A program made the position numbers and the translations under genes. The notes beneath the pieces are model-generated. The model ran no database searches and was not told the origin of the DNA. It worked only from the letters and a program-made list of their open reading frames with translations. Of a DNA stretch of 41,360 nt, positions 16,418 through 24,973 are shown one piece after another (the first letter of the stretch is position 1; the number at the start of each line of letters is the position of its first letter). The stretch covers positions 1 through 41,360 of the forward strand of contig NZ_BCWR01000014.1 of assembly GCF_001592305.1 (NCBI RefSeq), read 5' to 3'. The DNA comes from Hydrogenophaga taeniospiralis CCUG 15921 (lineage in GTDB: Bacteria > Pseudomonadota > Gammaproteobacteria > Burkholderiales > Burkholderiaceae_C).

Positions 16418-19400
16418 GCGAAGGCCGTTTCAATCTGTCGGCGCTCGCTGTGCGCGAACGCGCCATCACGCTGTTCCTGATCATCCTGATCTCGCTGGGC
16501 GGGGTCATGTCCTTCTTGAAGCTGGGTCGGGCGGAGGACCCCTCTTTCACGATCAAGGTGATGACGATCATCACGGTCTGGCCCGGCGCCACCGCGCAGG
16601 AGATGCAGGACCAGGTCGCCGAGAAGCTCGAAAAGCGCTTGCAGGAGTTGCGCTGGTACGAACGCAGCGAGACCTACACCCGTCCTGGACTGGCCTTCAC
16701 CACGCTGACCTTGCTGGACAGCACCCCGCCGTCGGAAGTGCAGGACGAGTTCTACCAGGCCCGCAAGAAGGTCGGCGACGAGGTGCGCAATCTGCCGCCT
16801 GGCGTGATGGGGCCGTTTGTCAATGACGAGTATTCCGATGTCACCTTCGCCTTGTATGCCCTCAAGGCCAAGGGCGTGCCGCAGCGCGAACTCGTGCGCG
16901 ACGCGGAAACCCAGCGCCAGCGCCTGCTGCATGTGCCGGGTGTGAAGAAGGTCAACATCGTTGGCGAACAGTCGGAACGCATCTTCGTCGAGTTCTCGCA
17001 CGAGCGTCTGGCGACTTTGGGTATCAGCCCGCAAGAGGTGTTCGCTGCGCTGGGCGCCCAGAACGCCTTGACGCCCGCCGGATCGATCGAGACCCAGGGG
17101 CCGGAGGTGTTCATTCGACTGGACGGTGCCTTTGATGAGCTGCAGAAAATTCGCAACACGCCCGTGGTGGCGCAGGGGCGCACGCTGAAACTGTCGGACA
17201 TCGCCACGGTGAAGCGCGGTTATGAAGATCCGGCAACGTTCATGATTCGCAACGGCGGCGAACCGGCGCTGTTGCTGGGCGTCGTCATGCGCGACGGCTG
17301 GAACGGGCTCGATCTGGGCAAGGCGCTGGACAGCGAGGTGACGGCGATCAACGCCGAGCAACCGCTGGGCATGAGTCTGGCCAAAGTGACCGACCAGGCG
17401 GTGAACATCGGCTCGGCGGTCGATGAGTTCATGGTCAAGTTCTTCGCCGCGGTGCTGGTGGTCATGCTGGTGAGTTTCGTGAGCATGGGCTGGCGCGTCG
17501 GTCTCGTGGTCGCAGCGGCGGTTCCGTTGACACTGGCCGTCGTCTTCGCCGTGATGCTGGCCACCGGCAAGAACTTCGACCGCATCACACTGGGGTCGCT
17601 GATCCTGGCGCTCGGTCTGCTGGTGGACGACGCCATCATCGCCATCGAGATGATGGTGGTGAAGATGGAAGAGGGCTATGACCGTATCGCGGCCTCGGCC
17701 TATGCCTGGAGCCATACCGCGGCACCCATGCTCTCGGGCACGCTGGTCACGGCCGTCGGCTTCATGCCCAACGGCTTCGCCCGATCCACGGCGGGTGAAT
17801 ACACCAGCAACATGTTCTGGATCGTGGGCATCGCGCTCATCGCCTCGTGGGTGGTGGCTGTGGTGTTCACGCCGTATCTCGGGATCAAGCTGTTGCCCGA
17901 CTTCAAAAAGGTCGAAGGCGGTCACGAGGCCATCTACGACACGCCACGCTACAACCGCTTCCGCCGACTGCTGGGGCGCGTCATTGCACGCAAATGGATC
18001 GTCGCCGGCACGGTGATCAGCCTATTTGTGGTGTCGGTGCTGGGCATGGCGGTGGTCAAGAAGCAGTTCTTCCCCATTTCCGATCGCCCTGAAGTATTGG
18101 TGGAAGTGCAGATGCCTTATGGCACGTCGATCACCCAGACCAGCGCTGCGGCGGAAAAGGTGGAGGCCTGGCTGGCCCAACAAGAGGAAGCCAGGATCGT
18201 CACCGCCTACGTCGGCCAGGGTGCACCGCGCTTCTACTTCTCAATGGGCCCGGAGCTGCCCGATCCGTCGTTCGCCAAGATCGTGGTGCGCACAGACAAC
18301 CAGGAGGAGCGTGAGACGTTGAAACACCGGCTGCGGCAGGCCATTTCCGATGGCCTGGCTCCCGAGGCACGTCTGCGCGTCACCCAGCTGGTGTTTGGTC
18401 CTTATTCGCCGTATCCGGTGGCCTATCGGGTCACTGGACCGGACCCAGACAAGCTGCGTCAGATTGCCAACGACGTGCAGCATGTCATGGACGCCAGCCC
18501 GCTGATGCGCACGGTCAACACGGATTGGGGCGTGCGCGTGCCCACGCTGCACTTGCGCCTGCAGCAGGACCGATTGCAAGCCGTCGGGCTGACCTCCAGC
18601 TCCGTGGCGCAACAACTGCAGTTCCTGCTCAGCGGCGTTCCGGTGACTGCGGTGCGTGAGGACATTCGCACGGTGCAGGTGGTGGCGCGCTCGGCGGGCA
18701 ACCACCGGCTCGATCCGGCCAAGATCGACGATTTCACCCTGGCAGGCGCCCAAGGGCAGCGCATCCCGCTGTCGCAGGTGGGCAAGGTTGAGGTTCGCAT
18801 GGAAGAGCCCATCGTGCGCCGACGCGACCGTGTACCGACCATCACCGTGCGGGGTGACATCGCCGAAGGCTTGCAGCCGCCAGACGTGTCCACGGCCATC
18901 ACCCAGCAGCTCCAGCCCATCATGGACACGCTGCCGAGTGGGTACCAGATCGTGGAAGCGGGCTCGATCGAAGAATCCGGCAAGGCGACGCTCGCCATGC
19001 TGCCGATCTTCCCCATCATGCTGGCCATCACCCTGCTCATCATCATTCTGCAGGTGCGCTCAATGGCGGGCATGGTGATGGTCTTCCTGACCAGTCCGCT
19101 GGGACTGATCGGCGTGGTGCCGACCCTGCTGCTGTTCCAGCAGCCTTTCGGTATCAATGCACTGGTTGGCTTGATCGCGTTGTCGGGCATCCTGATGCGC
19201 AACACGCTGATATTGCTCGGGCAGATTCGTGAAAACGAACAGGCCGGGCTCGATCCATACCGCGCGGTGATCGAAGCGACCGTGCAACGTGCGCGCCCGG
19301 TGATCCTGACCGCCCTGGCTGCGATCCTGGCCTTCATCCCGCTGACCCACTCGGTGTTCTGGGGAACGCTGGCCTACACGCTGATTGGCGGCACCTTTGC

Positions 19401-19482
19401 CGGAACGGTCCTGACGCTGGTGTTCCTGCCCGCCATGTATTCCATCTGGTTCAGGATCCGGCCAGCCCCTTCACCAAGCTGA
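16414..19482 (+). CDS. RND efflux pump, AcrB-related inner-membrane transporter
   Basis: This proton-driven trimeric pump exports small molecules with the adjacent adaptor. At 1022 residues it has normal RND length, with two repeats each holding one helix, a large periplasmic loop and further helices. The proton-relay Asp pair is present at 405-406 in GLLVDDAI. In the second repeat, the position aligned by eye with the conserved TM10 Lys of AcrB reads [10 protein letters not shown], so an Arg (929) replaces Lys. The GTG start overlaps the adaptor stop; [19 protein letters not shown] is a usual N-terminus for this subgroup. The sequence looks closest to TriC/MexK-like HAE-1 pumps, an impression only. 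Substrates are unknown. Confidence 0.94.
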   Translation: MSEGRFNLSALAVRERAITLFLIILISLGGVMSFLKLGRAEDPSFTIKVMTIITVWPGATAQEMQDQVAEKLEKRLQELRWYERSETYTRPGLAFTTLTLLDSTPPSEVQDEFYQARKKVGDEVRNLPPGVMGPFVNDEYSDVTFALYALKAKGVPQRELVRDAETQRQRLLHVPGVKKVNIVGEQSERIFVEFSHERLATLGISPQEVFAALGAQNALTPAGSIETQGPEVFIRLDGAFDELQKIRNTPVVAQGRTLKLSDIATVKRGYEDPATFMIRNGGEPALLLGVVMRDGWNGLDLGKALDSEVTAINAEQPLGMSLAKVTDQAVNIGSAVDEFMVKFFAAVLVVMLVSFVSMGWRVGLVVAAAVPLTLAVVFAVMLATGKNFDRITLGSLILALGLLVDDAIIAIEMMVVKMEEGYDRIAASAYAWSHTAAPMLSGTLVTAVGFMPNGFARSTAGEYTSNMFWIVGIALIASWVVAVVFTPYLGIKLLPDFKKVEGGHEAIYDTPRYNRFRRLLGRVIARKWIVAGTVISLFVVSVLGMAVVKKQFFPISDRPEVLVEVQMPYGTSITQTSAAAEKVEAWLAQQEEARIVTAYVGQGAPRFYFSMGPELPDPSFAKIVVRTDNQEERETLKHRLRQAISDGLAPEARLRVTQLVFGPYSPYPVAYRVTGPDPDKLRQIANDVQHVMDASPLMRTVNTDWGVRVPTLHLRLQQDRLQAVGLTSSSVAQQLQFLLSGVPVTAVREDIRTVQVVARSAGNHRLDPAKIDDFTLAGAQGQRIPLSQVGKVEVRMEEPIVRRRDRVPTITVRGDIAEGLQPPDVSTAITQQLQPIMDTLPSGYQIVEAGSIEESGKATLAMLPIFPIMLAITLLIIILQVRSMAGMVMVFLTSPLGLIGVVPTLLLFQQPFGINALVGLIALSGILMRNTLILLGQIRENEQAGLDPYRAVIEATVQRARPVILTALAAILAFIPLTHSVFWGTLAYTLIGGTFAGTVLTLVFLPAMYSIWFRIRPAPSPS

Positions 19483-19523
19483 TCGCTCCACTCCCATTCA
19501 CTCACATCAAAAAAGGAACTGCC

Positions 19524-20330
19524 ATGTCGAATTCAAAAGTTGTCGTCGTCACCGGCGTGTCATCAGGCATCGGCCGTGCCGCCGCCATGAAGTTTGCCCA
19601 GCAGGGTTGCCGGGTGTTCGGCACCGTGCGCAATACGGCCAAAGCGCAAGCCATACCGGGCGTTGCTCTCATTGAGATGGACATCCGAGACGAAGCGTCG
19701 ATTGAGCGCGCCATCCAGACCATCATCGCCCAAGCCAAGCGCATCGACGTGCTGGTCAACAGCGCGGGTGTCACCCTGCTGGGCGCTGCGGAGGAAACGT
19801 CGATTGCCGAAGCCCAGACGCTGTTCGACACCAACCTCTTCGGCCTCTTGCGCGTGATCAAGGCAGTGCTGCCACACATGCGCACGCAGCGAACTGGCCG
19901 CATCGTCAATGTCAGCTCGGTGCTGGGATTTCTGCCTGCACCGTACATGGCGCTCTATTCGGCCTCCAAACACGCCGTGGAAGGACTGTCCGAGACCCTG
20001 GATCACGAGGTGCGCCAATTCGGCATCCGTGTGGCGCTGGTCGAACCCTCCTTCACCAAAACCAACCTGGACCTCAATGCGCCCCAGACGGTCGACAGGA
20101 TCGCTGACTACAGCAAAGAACTTGGCATCGTTTCGCAGGCGATCCAGCACAACGTGCAAAAAGCGCCCATGCCCGAAGGCGTGGCCGACACGATCGTCAA
20201 TGCCGCATTGGGCACTTGGATGATGCGCCACACGCCCAAAGGCGAAGCGTCTTTGCTCGCCAAGTTGCGCCGCTTCATGCCGGCTGGCCCGGTCGGGAAG
20301 GGCCTGCGAAAATCGTTTGGCCTGGTCTGA
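19524..20330 (+). CDS. Short-chain dehydrogenase/reductase (classical SDR)
   Basis: An NAD(P)-dependent oxidoreductase with a Rossmann fold. The 268-residue protein has the cofactor motif TGVSSGIG at 10-17, the NSAG motif ([11 protein letters not shown]), the active-site serine in VSSVLGF and the catalytic pair Y145/K149 in YSASK. All catalytic residues are present. An AAAAGGAAC Shine-Dalgarno precedes the ATG at 19524. It begins 41 bases after the pump gene on the same strand, so it is probably in the pump operon. A role in modifying a pump substrate or inducer is possible but unproven. The substrate is unknown. Confidence 0.92.
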   Translation: MSNSKVVVVTGVSSGIGRAAAMKFAQQGCRVFGTVRNTAKAQAIPGVALIEMDIRDEASIERAIQTIIAQAKRIDVLVNSAGVTLLGAAEETSIAEAQTLFDTNLFGLLRVIKAVLPHMRTQRTGRIVNVSSVLGFLPAPYMALYSASKHAVEGLSETLDHEVRQFGIRVALVEPSFTKTNLDLNAPQTVDRIADYSKELGIVSQAIQHNVQKAPMPEGVADTIVNAALGTWMMRHTPKGEASLLAKLRRFMPAGPVGKGLRKSFGLV

Positions 20331-20333
20331 AAC

Positions 20334-21032
20334 ATGATGCTCGCGCGATCAGTTGCCCTGGTGGTGGGCGCCGACAGTGCCATTGGTGCGGCCATCGTGC
20401 GAGGTCTGATCGCGCGGGATGCGGCCAAGGTGTACGCAGACGCCTATGTCGACTGCGGCGATAGCCTGTCCCCAGGCGCTGCACCCCGGGTCGTGGATCT
20501 TGCCCATCAGCGGCGATCTGGAGAGCTCGCCCGGAAACTGACCGACGTCAACCTTCTCATCAATTGTCTGGTCTCCGGGCCATTCAGCGACCCAACGCCT
20601 GGGGCTGAAGGCGTTGAGACGCTGGACCAGCGATCGCCCACAGTTGGAAGCGTCCTGAAGGGGATCGATGCACTTGCGCCGGTGTTACGAGACAACGGGG
20701 GAGGTGCTGTGGTCAACGTTTTGTCCGCGTTGCACGCCGAACAACCGCTGGGAAACACAGCGCCGATGTCCTCGCGCCCTTTTGCGGAATGGCTGTTGGC
20801 CGAAGGACTGCGGGATCGACTTGCCGCACAACAGACGCAGCTTCTTTTTTTGAGCGCACAACTTGTCGTCGGCCAGGGTGAGCAGGTACTCGAAGACCAG
20901 CGCGCGCTGGCAGGCCACATTGCAATGCGTCTGCTCACTCAGATCGAAGCGGGTCATCGCCCCGATGACGGTGTCGCCTTCGGGCGATACCAGGACCACT
21001 TCTTTCCGGACCGGCGGGAGACAACCAAGTGA
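20334..21032 (+). CDS. SDR-like protein with degenerate active site
   Basis: The 232-residue product keeps a Rossmann start (VALVVGADSAIGAAIVRGL, with G12, G18 and spacing as in SDRs). It also has an NxLINCLVSGPF segment where SDRs have NNAG, and VVNVLSALHAEQ in the usual serine-strand position. Aligned by eye with its upstream neighbour, the YSASK motif becomes MSSRP, so both the catalytic Tyr and Lys are absent. It begins three bases after the previous stop, with two tandem ATG codons (20334 and 20337). It may be a non-catalytic partner or sensor, or a decaying gene. The frame is intact with no stop. Confidence 0.75.
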   Translation: MMLARSVALVVGADSAIGAAIVRGLIARDAAKVYADAYVDCGDSLSPGAAPRVVDLAHQRRSGELARKLTDVNLLINCLVSGPFSDPTPGAEGVETLDQRSPTVGSVLKGIDALAPVLRDNGGGAVVNVLSALHAEQPLGNTAPMSSRPFAEWLLAEGLRDRLAAQQTQLLFLSAQLVVGQGEQVLEDQRALAGHIAMRLLTQIEAGHRPDDGVAFGRYQDHFFPDRRETTK

Positions 21033-21124
21033 AAGCAATGACTGACGCCAGCATCGGGCGGCCGCTCGCAGTGCAACCGTAACGCCTCCGTTCGCCAGAA
21101 ACGCTAGTTGCCAGGGAGATCGCC

Positions 21125-22054
21125 ATGGACCACCTTCAATCGATGCGCGTCTTCCAGTGTGTGGTGGACGAAGGCGGCTTTGCCGCAGCCGCACGCACGA
21201 TGGATCTCACGCCAGCGGTCGTCACCCGCCTGATCCAAGACCTTGAGCAGTCGCTCGGCGTTCGGCTGCTGCATCGAACAACAAGGAAGATGTCTCTCAC
21301 CCAGGCGGGCGAGGGCTACCTGTCGCGGCTGCGTCTGATCCTCTCGGAAATCGAGGAGGCGGAAGAGCAGGTTCGGGCGCATTCGAGCGAGATTTCAGGC
21401 AATTTGCGCGTGACCACGACTTCGCTGGTGGCTGTGAATCTGCTGGCGCCCTGCGTGGCCGACTTTCAACGGCGGTATCCCGAGGTGCAAGTCGAGATCC
21501 ACACCTCTGACCACCCGGCACAGGAACTGCACCACTTCGATTTGTCCATCGTGGGGCAGGACGATCAGCTGGATGCCGACGCCGTCGTCCGCCCCGTGCT
21601 CGTCATGAACTACGTCCTCTGCGGCTCCGTGCCGTATCTACAGACCCATGGGATTCCCGAGGTGCCGGAGGATCTGTCCCGACATCGCATGGTGCGGCTG
21701 CGGCCCCCTGGGACCCGTCTGCACGCGATCACGCTCACCAACCCTGCTGAAGATGATCGCCGCATCGATGTCGAACCTGGATGGTCCGTCATGTCGAATG
21801 ACGACGAGACAGCGTATCAAGCCGCGTTGGCGGGCGCTGGCCTCACCCTGCTGCCCGACTTGGCTTTGACTGCCCGCGCGCATGGCGGGCAACTGCGTCG
21901 TGTGCTCGCTCCATGGGTCAGCGTTGACGGACTGCGGCTCGTTGCCACCATGCCCAGCCGGCGATTTCTACCCCTTCGCACGCGCGCCTTCCTAGAGTTC
22001 TTCGTCCAGCACGTCCGGAAGGTGGCCGCGATGCAGTCGCAAGCGGTCACGTGA
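21125..22054 (+). CDS. LysR-family transcriptional regulator
   Basis: The 309-residue protein has the LysR winged helix-turn-helix at about 1-60 (FQCVVDEGGFAAAARTM, then VVTRLIQDLEQSLGVRLLHRTTR). A linker helix and a substrate-binding domain follow from about residue 90. A GGGAG Shine-Dalgarno precedes the ATG at 21125. It lies 92 bases after the SDR-like gene on the same strand and converges with the hydrolase gene. LysR regulators often control a divergent neighbour, but none is present here, so the SDR genes upstream are the nearest candidates. The effector is unknown. Confidence 0.93.
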   Translation: MDHLQSMRVFQCVVDEGGFAAAARTMDLTPAVVTRLIQDLEQSLGVRLLHRTTRKMSLTQAGEGYLSRLRLILSEIEEAEEQVRAHSSEISGNLRVTTTSLVAVNLLAPCVADFQRRYPEVQVEIHTSDHPAQELHHFDLSIVGQDDQLDADAVVRPVLVMNYVLCGSVPYLQTHGIPEVPEDLSRHRMVRLRPPGTRLHAITLTNPAEDDRRIDVEPGWSVMSNDDETAYQAALAGAGLTLLPDLALTARAHGGQLRRVLAPWVSVDGLRLVATMPSRRFLPLRTRAFLEFFVQHVRKVAAMQSQAVT

Positions 22055-22059
22055 TGGGC

Positions 22060-22094
22060 CAACGCTGTATTGATGAGTCAGCCCGTGAGCGTTG
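22060..22094. terminator. Inverted repeat between convergent genes
   Basis: CAACGCT (22060-22066) and AGCGTTG (22088-22094), separated by 21 bases, lie between the LysR and hydrolase stop codons. Position suits a shared transcription end, but there is no T-run and the loop is long, so this is a weak candidate. Confidence 0.3.
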
Positions 22095-22097
22095 CAT

Positions 22098-23165
22098 TCA
22101 ACCCAGCGCACTGAAACGAAACACCCCGTGTTCGGCCGGAACGGTGGCGTGCGCCAGCGAAGCGGCCAGGGGCATGCCGCGTTCGCTGTTGGTCAACAAG
22201 ACAAAGCCGTTGCGGGAAGCCACCGAAACCATGGCAAAGGCCCGGAACCCCGGGTTGTTGCCCCACTGCCAGAGGTAGGGGCCGCCGGCCGCCGTCTCGA
22301 TGCCCCAGCCCTTGCCCCAGGCCAGCCCCAGCGCCACATCGGTGGAAACCGCCTGCTCCATCACCAGGGCCAGCAAGGTGGGGTCCGCCAGCCAGGCCGC
22401 CAGCAGGCGCGCGTAGTCCGCCGCCGTGGTGTAGAGCGACGCCGCGGCGTTGGGCTCGCGCATGTCAAACCGCACCCGACCGCCGAGCCGCGAAGTGCCG
22501 TCCAGCACCTGCGCACGGATGTCGTCCGTCAGCCGCAGGCGGGAATGCCGCATGCCCAGCGGTTCGAACACACGCTGTGCCACCACCGATTCGATGTCCT
22601 GCCCCGTCACGGCGCTGATGACGGCCTGCAGCAGCACATAACCCTCGCCGGAATACTGCCAGCGCGAGCCCGGCTCGAACTCGGGCGCCAGCGGGCCGCG
22701 CGTCCAGTTCGGCAAGCCGGAACTGTGGTTGAGCAAGGTGCCCAGCGGGATGCGCGCCAGCGTGCTCGCGGGCACCGCATCGACACGCCGGTCCTGCGGG
22801 CCACCGAAAGGGTTCTGGCGGTGGGTGTAGCCGTCGGGCAAATAGCGCGACACCGGTGCGCGCACATCAAGCCGGCCCTCGCGCACCAGTTGCAGCGCCA
22901 CGAAGGCGATGACCGGTTTGGTGAGCGAAGCCGCCTGGAACACCGCGTCAGCACCCACAGGCGCCGCTGGCGAGCAGCCCGACGCCATCACCGAAGGGTT
23001 GGGCTTTCCATCGCTCAAGGTGGCGTAGCTCGCCGCGCAGACCCCCAGCTTGGCCGCGAGTGCGGGAAACGGTTGCTCGGCGTACTGAGTCAGGTCGGTC
23101 GCGCAGGCGGCGAGGAAGGGGGCTGCTGCCCCGGCTATCAGGAGTTCACGGCGTGAAATGGACAT
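22098..23165 (-). CDS. Beta-lactamase-family serine hydrolase, exported lipoprotein
   Basis: This belongs to the class C beta-lactamase/DD-peptidase/esterase fold, a broad group in which many members are esterases or peptidases rather than resistance enzymes. The 355-residue precursor begins MSISRRELLIAG, which carries a twin-arginine-like pair, and has a lipobox LAAC with C21, suggesting export and lipidation. The catalytic SxxK is S80-L-T-K83, the Tyr motif is Y171-S-G173, and WGNNPGF near the C-terminus occupies the third-motif position. HSSGLP at 147-152 is family-typical. The ATG at 23165 has an AAGGGG Shine-Dalgarno; a TTG six codons upstream is possible. The leader is a near copy of that before the phosphodiesterase, with a small open frame inserted after it. 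Confidence 0.9.
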   Translation of the reverse strand: MSISRRELLIAGAAAPFLAACATDLTQYAEQPFPALAAKLGVCAASYATLSDGKPNPSVMASGCSPAAPVGADAVFQAASLTKPVIAFVALQLVREGRLDVRAPVSRYLPDGYTHRQNPFGGPQDRRVDAVPASTLARIPLGTLLNHSSGLPNWTRGPLAPEFEPGSRWQYSGEGYVLLQAVISAVTGQDIESVVAQRVFEPLGMRHSRLRLTDDIRAQVLDGTSRLGGRVRFDMREPNAAASLYTTAADYARLLAAWLADPTLLALVMEQAVSTDVALGLAWGKGWGIETAAGGPYLWQWGNNPGFRAFAMVSVASRNGFVLLTNSERGMPLAASLAHATVPAEHGVFRFSALG

Positions 23166-23175
23166 GTCCACCCCT

Positions 23176-23211
23176 TCAATCAATCGAAACTGAAATCCGA
23201 CCCCGATTCAT
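23176..23211 (-). CDS. Possible 11-codon leader peptide
   Basis: Between the duplicated leader and the hydrolase gene, an ATG at 23211 opens an 11-codon frame (MNRGRISVSID, stop TGA at 23178-23176). It stands behind the same GGAGGGG Shine-Dalgarno that serves the phosphodiesterase at copy A. The stop lies 10 bases before the hydrolase ATG. It could be translated by default because it inherited a good ribosome site. No function is known. Confidence 0.4.
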   Translation of the reverse strand: MNRGRISVSID

Positions 23212-23213
23212 CT

Positions 23214-23323
23214 GGGGATTCCCCTCCGGTGGGATGAACGAATGGTGTGTGGTGAGACGTGACGTCGGCGGCGTGCGCCCGACCGATGGATCATCCGCCG
23301 GGTCCGTGAAGGGGGCATGACAG
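23214..23323 (-). repeat. Duplicated leader, copy B (before the hydrolase)
   Basis: This is a near-identical counterpart of 12763-12872, same orientation, again upstream of an exported enzyme. The match begins at the GGGGAATCCCC palindrome and ends near CTGTCAT on the transcribed strand. Here the copy stands 49 bases from the hydrolase ATG rather than abutting it. Confidence 0.9.
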
Positions 23324-23373
23324 GTGGGCTGGCAAGTTTGAGCTGAGCCGGTCATGAAGACACAGTGCCCGGG

Positions 23374-24129
23374 TCAGGCGCCATCATATGGAGCGCTTTT
23401 GGATGTGCGCGTCTCAGCCGCCGCTGGGCCCAACCGAGACTCCAGCGCAGCCCAGGGAATATCGCAGTAGCACTCACTCTCGGGCCAGTGCTGGGGATCA
23501 ACGTCGAGCGTCACGGGGTCGCCTGCTTCCAAGGGCGCACCCGCGAAGCTCTTGCCGACGACAAACCCCGTCTTGAGGGCACGAACCATGACAAGCGCCG
23601 ACATGGGGCGGAATCTGCTCGTCAGGGGATCTTGCTCATGCACGCCCAGGTCCTGGCTCTCGTGATCGAACAATGCAAAAACCTGGTCCTCGGGCGTGCG
23701 CAAGAAATAGATCAGGCCGCCGTGCTCCGGCTCTTGAAACCGCTTGGCTTCCGTGAAGACATAGTGTTCCTCCTGGACCAGCGCTTCTTCCAGGTCAGCG
23801 CGAAGCAGCGGCCGATAGTCTTTCCAGCCCCTGACCCAGCGCACGCTGGAAACTGCCGCAAAGATGCCACACAAGGGAATGGCAACCGCGACCATCCACA
23901 CCCCGGCGGGACTCGACAACCCGCACTCCACATTGACCACCTTGCGAACAACCCACGCAGCAGCCAGCCAGATCACGACAACGCAGAGCAAACTGGTAGC
24001 CCACAGCACCAAGGCGTTCTCGATGCCCTCCTTCCAACGACGAGCGGTGGTTGCCGAGCTTCGGAGGAGATTGGCCAAGAACTCCAGTTCCGCAGGAGTG
24101 GCCTGTCGTTGTATGACGTGACTGGGCAT
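23374..24129 (-). CDS. Unrecognised membrane protein with two helices
   Basis: I do not recognise a family. The 251-residue product has an N-terminal soluble part (about 1-38), two membrane helices near 39-61 (ALVLWATSLLCVVVIWLAAAW) and 75-94 (AGVWMVAVAIPLCGIFAAVS), then a soluble C-terminal domain of about 150 residues. That domain contains YVFTEAKRF, FALFDHESQDLG and LDVDPQHWPESECYCDIPW. The layout suggests a small inner-membrane sensor or accessory protein, but nothing shows a function. It stands alone on the minus strand, downstream of repeats, in an accessory-looking region. Confidence 0.7.
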   Translation of the reverse strand: MPSHVIQRQATPAELEFLANLLRSSATTARRWKEGIENALVLWATSLLCVVVIWLAAAWVVRKVVNVECGLSSPAGVWMVAVAIPLCGIFAAVSSVRWVRGWKDYRPLLRADLEEALVQEEHYVFTEAKRFQEPEHGGLIYFLRTPEDQVFALFDHESQDLGVHEQDPLTSRFRPMSALVMVRALKTGFVVGKSFAGAPLEAGDPVTLDVDPQHWPESECYCDIPWAALESRLGPAAAETRTSKSAPYDGA

Positions 24130-24272
24130 GGATTGCTATTTGTTGATGCCAACCGAAACCGTACAAAACCCGCATGGCCAGCCATAGACCGGGGCATGGG
24201 CATGTTCTTCCGTATCGCCATGGCGTTGAGCTGATCGGCTTGCTTCATCAGGCCGCGGAGGTTGATTCAGGC

Positions 24273-24294
24273 ATCAAATAGCTCTCTATTTGAT
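24273..24294. repeat. Perfect hairpin ATCAAATAG-CTCT-CTATTTGAT
   Basis: The arms of 9 bases at 24273-24281 and 24286-24294 surround a CTCT loop. It sits in the 265-base gap between two minus-strand genes, after the lipoprotein gene in transcription order, so it may end that transcript, although no T-run follows. The remainder of the gap holds a 19-base repeat shared with 23192-23210 and no clear gene. Confidence 0.6.
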
Positions 24295-24301
24295 AGCGAT
24301 C

Positions 24302-24320
24302 GAAATCCGACCCTGATTCA
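24302..24320. repeat. Short repeat shared with 23192-23210
   Basis: GAAATCCGACCCTGATTCA here matches the sequence at 23192-23210 with one difference (C for T). Both copies lie in intergenic gaps of the same accessory stretch. They may be REP-like or an insertion-sequence end, but no transposase is visible. Confidence 0.6.
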
Positions 24321-24394
24321 CGGTTCATCGCGAACAACAATGACGTGGAGTTCGGCGTTTGGGAGCGCAAGCACTACATCCTTGGCAACCACCA

Positions 24395-24766
24395 CTACCC
24401 CCCGATGACCGCAAGAAGACCAGCTATGGAGGACACCGAGAAGTTTTGCTCCAGTTGGCCACTACGGTTGTAGATGACGACCTTGGAAGGCATGACATTT
24501 ACGACTGATGTTTCACCGCCAGCGTGTTTTAGACGAACCTCAAGAGCCGGCACATAGCCAACAACACTGTGTGACCAGCCTGAAGGATGCTCGGCAAACC
24601 ATGAAGCAAGAGAACTTACTTGTTCGGGGGACAGGTTGGCGGTTTTCGTGGGCTGGCCTGAAACAAACCGAGAGACCGTGGCCGTGGCAAAAGGGGCCAG
24701 TTCAAGTTGGCAACCACCCAACAAAAATACAGCAACGAGCAACGTGAGAATGCGGAAAGGTCTCAT
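24395..24766 (-). CDS. Small lipoprotein of unknown function
   Basis: The 123-residue product starts MRPFRILTLLVAVFLLGGCQ, a clear lipoprotein signal peptide with the lipidated cysteine at residue 19. The mature part is about 100 residues and contains LSPEQVSSLASWFAEHPSGW and a C-terminal hydrophobic stretch (VSSIAGLLAVIGG). No family is recognised. The ATG at 24766 is preferred because an upstream in-frame start near 24967 would bury the signal peptide inside the protein. Base composition is less GC-rich than the flagellar and secretion genes, which suggests acquired DNA. Confidence 0.65.
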   Translation of the reverse strand: MRPFRILTLLVAVFLLGGCQLELAPFATATVSRFVSGQPTKTANLSPEQVSSLASWFAEHPSGWSHSVVGYVPALEVRLKHAGGETSVVNVMPSKVVIYNRSGQLEQNFSVSSIAGLLAVIGG

Positions 24767-24973
24767 AAAGCTTGACTGTGGTGCATCCGGCAAGTCACCG
24801 GATATGCCAGACGACTTGCCAAATACAGTGCAGGGAAATTGCTGAAAACTGAACTGTTTTGAAGTCATTGCTTTGACCCAGTGCGCTGAGAAAAAGTACC
24901 GATATAACAGATTCGATAAAGCCCGCAGCGAATCACATCCCACCGATTCCGAAGTACGAGACGCCAAAGTGCC

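Noticed and set aside
22098..23165. True antibiotic-resistance AmpC beta-lactamase
   Set aside because: The Tyr motif is Y-S-G rather than Y-A/S-N, and the lipoprotein-type export signal is unlike AmpC; a general serine hydrolase call is safer.
24767..24967. N-terminal extension of the small lipoprotein
   Set aside because: It would bury an obvious lipoprotein signal peptide in mid-protein, and the extension has no family-like features.
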